Below are positions 62,452-64,000 of a DNA stretch of 64,000 nucleotides, piece by piece. The position numbers and the translations under genes are program-made. The notes under the pieces are model-generated. The model was not told the origin of the DNA and did not search any database. It saw only the letters and a program-made list of their open reading frames with translations. Positions within the stretch are counted from its first letter, which is position 1. Every line of letters begins with the position of its first letter. Origin of the DNA: Klebsiella planticola ATCC 33531 (lineage in GTDB: Bacteria; Pseudomonadota; Gammaproteobacteria; Enterobacterales; Enterobacteriaceae); assembly GCF_000735435.1 (NCBI RefSeq), contig NZ_JMPP01000028.1, forward strand, positions 114,313 to 178,312. Reading direction: 5' to 3'.

Positions 62452-63192
62452 ATGGCAGGTCATAGTAAATGGGCCAACACCAAACACCGCAAAGCGGCAC
62501 AGGATGCCAAGCGCGGTAAGATCTTTACTAAAATCATTCGTGAGCTGGTTACCGCAGCGCGCCTGGGCGGCGGCGATGTCGCTTCCAACCCGCGTCTGCG
62601 TGCGGCAGTGGATAAAGCGCTGTCCAACAACATGACCCGCGACACGCTGAACCGCGCTATCGCCCGTGGCGTAGGCGGCGATGAAGACGCAAACATGGAA
62701 ACCATCATTTATGAAGGTTACGGCCCAGGCGGCACCGCGGTCATGGTTGAATGTCTGAGTGACAACCGCAACCGTACCGTGGCTGAAGTGCGTCACGCTT
62801 TCAGCAAAACCGGCGGCAACCTCGGTACCGATGGTTCCGTGGCCTATCTGTTCAGCAAAAAAGGGGTGATCTCTTTTGAAGCGGGCGACGAAGACGTCAT
62901 CATGGAAGCCGCGCTGGAAGCCGGTGCGGAAGACGTCGTGACCTATGACGATGGCGCGATTGACGTCTACACCGCGTGGGAAGAGATGGGCGCGGTGCGC
63001 GATGCGCTGGAAGCAGCTGGCCTGAAGGCTGACGCGGCTGAAGTATCGATGATTCCTTCAACCAAAGCGGATATGGACGCGGAAACAGCGCCCAAACTGC
63101 TGCGTCTGATCGATATGCTGGAAGACTGCGACGACGTGCAGGAAGTGTATCATAATGGCGAGATCTCTGATGAGGTCGCAGCAACGCTGTGA
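62452..63192 (+). CDS. yebC: YebC/TACO1-family translation/transcription factor
   Basis: This 246-residue protein starts [20 protein letters not shown] behind TTGGAGAG. YebC-family members have been described as DNA-binding regulators and, more recently, as factors helping ribosomes through proline stretches. Conserved [18 protein letters not shown] is present. ATG 62452 is fixed by homology. Confidence 0.95.
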   Translation: MAGHSKWANTKHRKAAQDAKRGKIFTKIIRELVTAARLGGGDVASNPRLRAAVDKALSNNMTRDTLNRAIARGVGGDEDANMETIIYEGYGPGGTAVMVECLSDNRNRTVAEVRHAFSKTGGNLGTDGSVAYLFSKKGVISFEAGDEDVIMEAALEAGAEDVVTYDDGAIDVYTAWEEMGAVRDALEAAGLKADAAEVSMIPSTKADMDAETAPKLLRLIDMLEDCDDVQEVYHNGEISDEVAATL

Positions 63193-63322
63193 TACCCGTA
63201 ATCTTTCAGCCCACAGCGGTGTTGGCTCTCCTCGCTCACCCCGGTCAGGGAGTGAATCTACGCTCCCGGGGATTCGCGGCAGGGCCGCCTGGCTGTGAAC
63301 TGAAATATTCAGGGGCTCAGGG
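63191..63322. repeat. Imperfect palindromic intergenic repeat (MITE-like) between yebC and ruvC
   Basis: About 130 bp begin GATACCCGTAAT and end GAAATATTCAGGGG, with long imperfect arms (TTTCAGCCCACAGC at 63204-63217 against GCTGTGAACTGAAA at 63292-63305) and inner blocks CTCGCTCACCCCGGTCA and GCTCCCGGGGATTC. I recognise this layout from a short palindromic repeat scattered in Klebsiella intergenic regions. It would form a long hairpin in RNA. Confidence 0.55.
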
Positions 63323-63346
63323 ATTAGTTATTACCGGAGGTGCGTG

Positions 63347-63868
63347 ATGGCGATTATTCTCGGCATTGACCCGGGGTCACGCATTACCGGTTATGGCGTG
63401 ATTCGTCAGGTCGGGCGGCAGCTGAGCTATCTTGGCAGCGGCTGTATTCGGACCAAAGTCGACGATTTACCGTCGCGCCTGAAGCTGATTTACGCTGGCG
63501 TGACGGAAATTATCACCCAGTTTCAGCCGGACTATTTCGCCATTGAGCAGGTGTTTATGGCGAAAAACGCCGACTCAGCGCTGAAGCTGGGGCAGGCGCG
63601 CGGCGTGGCGATTGTCGCGGCGACCAATCAGGACCTTCCGGTCTTTGAGTATGCCGCAAGGCAGGTTAAGCAAACCGTGGTCGGCATCGGCAGCGCGGAA
63701 AAAAGCCAGGTGCAGCACATGGTGCGCACGCTGCTTAAGCTTCCCGCCAACCCCCAGGCGGACGCGGCGGATGCGCTGGCTATCGCCATTACCCACTGCC
63801 ACGTCAGTCAGAACGCGGCTCAGATCAGCGAGACGCGGCTCAATCTGGCGCGTGGCCGCTTACGATAA
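63347..63868 (+). CDS. ruvC: Holliday junction resolvase RuvC
   Basis: RuvC cuts Holliday junctions made and moved by RuvAB. The 173-residue product, the E. coli length, has the acidic catalytic residues in ILGIDPGSR (Asp7), FAIEQVF (Glu66) and [13 protein letters not shown] (Asp138, Asp141). ATG 63347 lies behind CGGAGGTGCGTG. A terminator separates it from ruvA. Confidence 0.97.
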   Translation: MAIILGIDPGSRITGYGVIRQVGRQLSYLGSGCIRTKVDDLPSRLKLIYAGVTEIITQFQPDYFAIEQVFMAKNADSALKLGQARGVAIVAATNQDLPVFEYAARQVKQTVVGIGSAEKSQVQHMVRTLLKLPANPQADAADALAIAITHCHVSQNAAQISETRLNLARGRLR

Positions 63869-63875
63869 CCTCAAA

Positions 63876-63906
63876 TCAGGCTGGATATTCATCCAGCCTT
63901 TTTTTA
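63876..63906 (+). terminator. Terminator between ruvC and ruvA
   Basis: AGGCTGGAT (63878-63886), loop ATTC, ATCCAGCCT (63891-63899), T-run. It separates ruvC from the SOS-regulated ruvAB operon. Confidence 0.9.
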
Positions 63907-63947
63907 TGATACCGCAGATACTTTAGCCCTTAACGCAGGAGCTCCAT

Positions 63948-64000
63948 GTGATAGGCAGACTCAGAGGCATCGTTCTCGAAAAACAACCCCCGCTTGTATT
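63948..64000 (+). CDS. ruvA: Holliday junction helicase subunit RuvA, 5' end only
   Basis: The last 53 bases encode MIGRLRGIVLEKQPPLV, the invariant start of RuvA, from GTG 63948 behind CGCAGGAGCTCCAT. The gene runs off the window edge. An overlapping ATG at 63946 is out of frame. Confidence 0.9.
   Translation, partial: MIGRLRGIVLEKQPPLV

Overview
The window looks like chromosome of a non-motile enterobacterium close to Klebsiella or Raoultella. The evidence is high GC content, protein and RNA families nearly identical to Escherichia coli ones, and gene order following the E. coli asnT-serU-dcm-rcsA-sdiA-uvrC-araFGH-otsBA-argS-aspS-ruvC stretch. Both large flagellar blocks that E. coli carries inside this stretch are absent: fliE-R plus fliAZ/fliC/fliDST, and flhDC-mot-che-flhBAE. 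All identifications come from reading the sequence and recalling family members; no search was run.

Left end (1-7500): a divergent accessory cluster (NCS1-type permease, cut by the window edge, facing a flavin monooxygenase, an atypical RidA-like protein, a DUF1028 protein and an M20 amidohydrolase). It is followed by an AT-rich gap and a P4-type tyrosine integrase abutting tRNA-Asn, the arrangement of a genomic island such as the Yersinia HPI or ICEKp. No second attachment site is visible, so the island, if present, extends left of the window.

7600-31600: conserved backbone. It holds mtfA, serU, a YedS-like porin, drpB/yedR, yedJ, dcm-vsr (CCWGG methylation and T:G repair), yedA, yedI, yodC, dgcQ, the sRNA DsrA, yodD, dsrB, rcsA (capsule), yedD, amyA, the cystine uptake set tcyJ-dcyD-tcyLN, an accessory class III CoA-transferase, sdiA, yecF, uvrY-uvrC, pgsA and the glyW-cysT-leuZ tRNA operon.

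31600-52800: a mixture of backbone (yecA, tyrP, yecH, ftnA, the dual-function azuCR RNA, yecJ, ftnB, araFGH, otsBA, uspC) and accessory genes. The accessory genes are a metallophosphoesterase, a DUF805 protein, an RpiB-like isomerase, an MFS exporter, and two GPH-family symporters, one in an operon with a GH105 unsaturated glycuronyl hydrolase (RhiT/RhiN-like). The isomerase, the two symporters and the hydrolase fit uptake and breakdown of pectin fragments, and three of the promoter regions contain KdgR-like palindromes. The rhiTN-like pair sits exactly where flhDC-flhE lies in E. coli.

52800-64000: housekeeping genes argS, yecM, cutC, cmoBA, yecN, yecE, yecD, aspS, nudB, yebC, ruvC and the first codons of ruvA.

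Points most worth following are the permease/monooxygenase/RidA/DUF1028/M20 cluster beside the integrase, a GEMM-like RNA fold with its own terminator ahead of araF, the dispersed pectin genes, and the 27-codon azuC gene.
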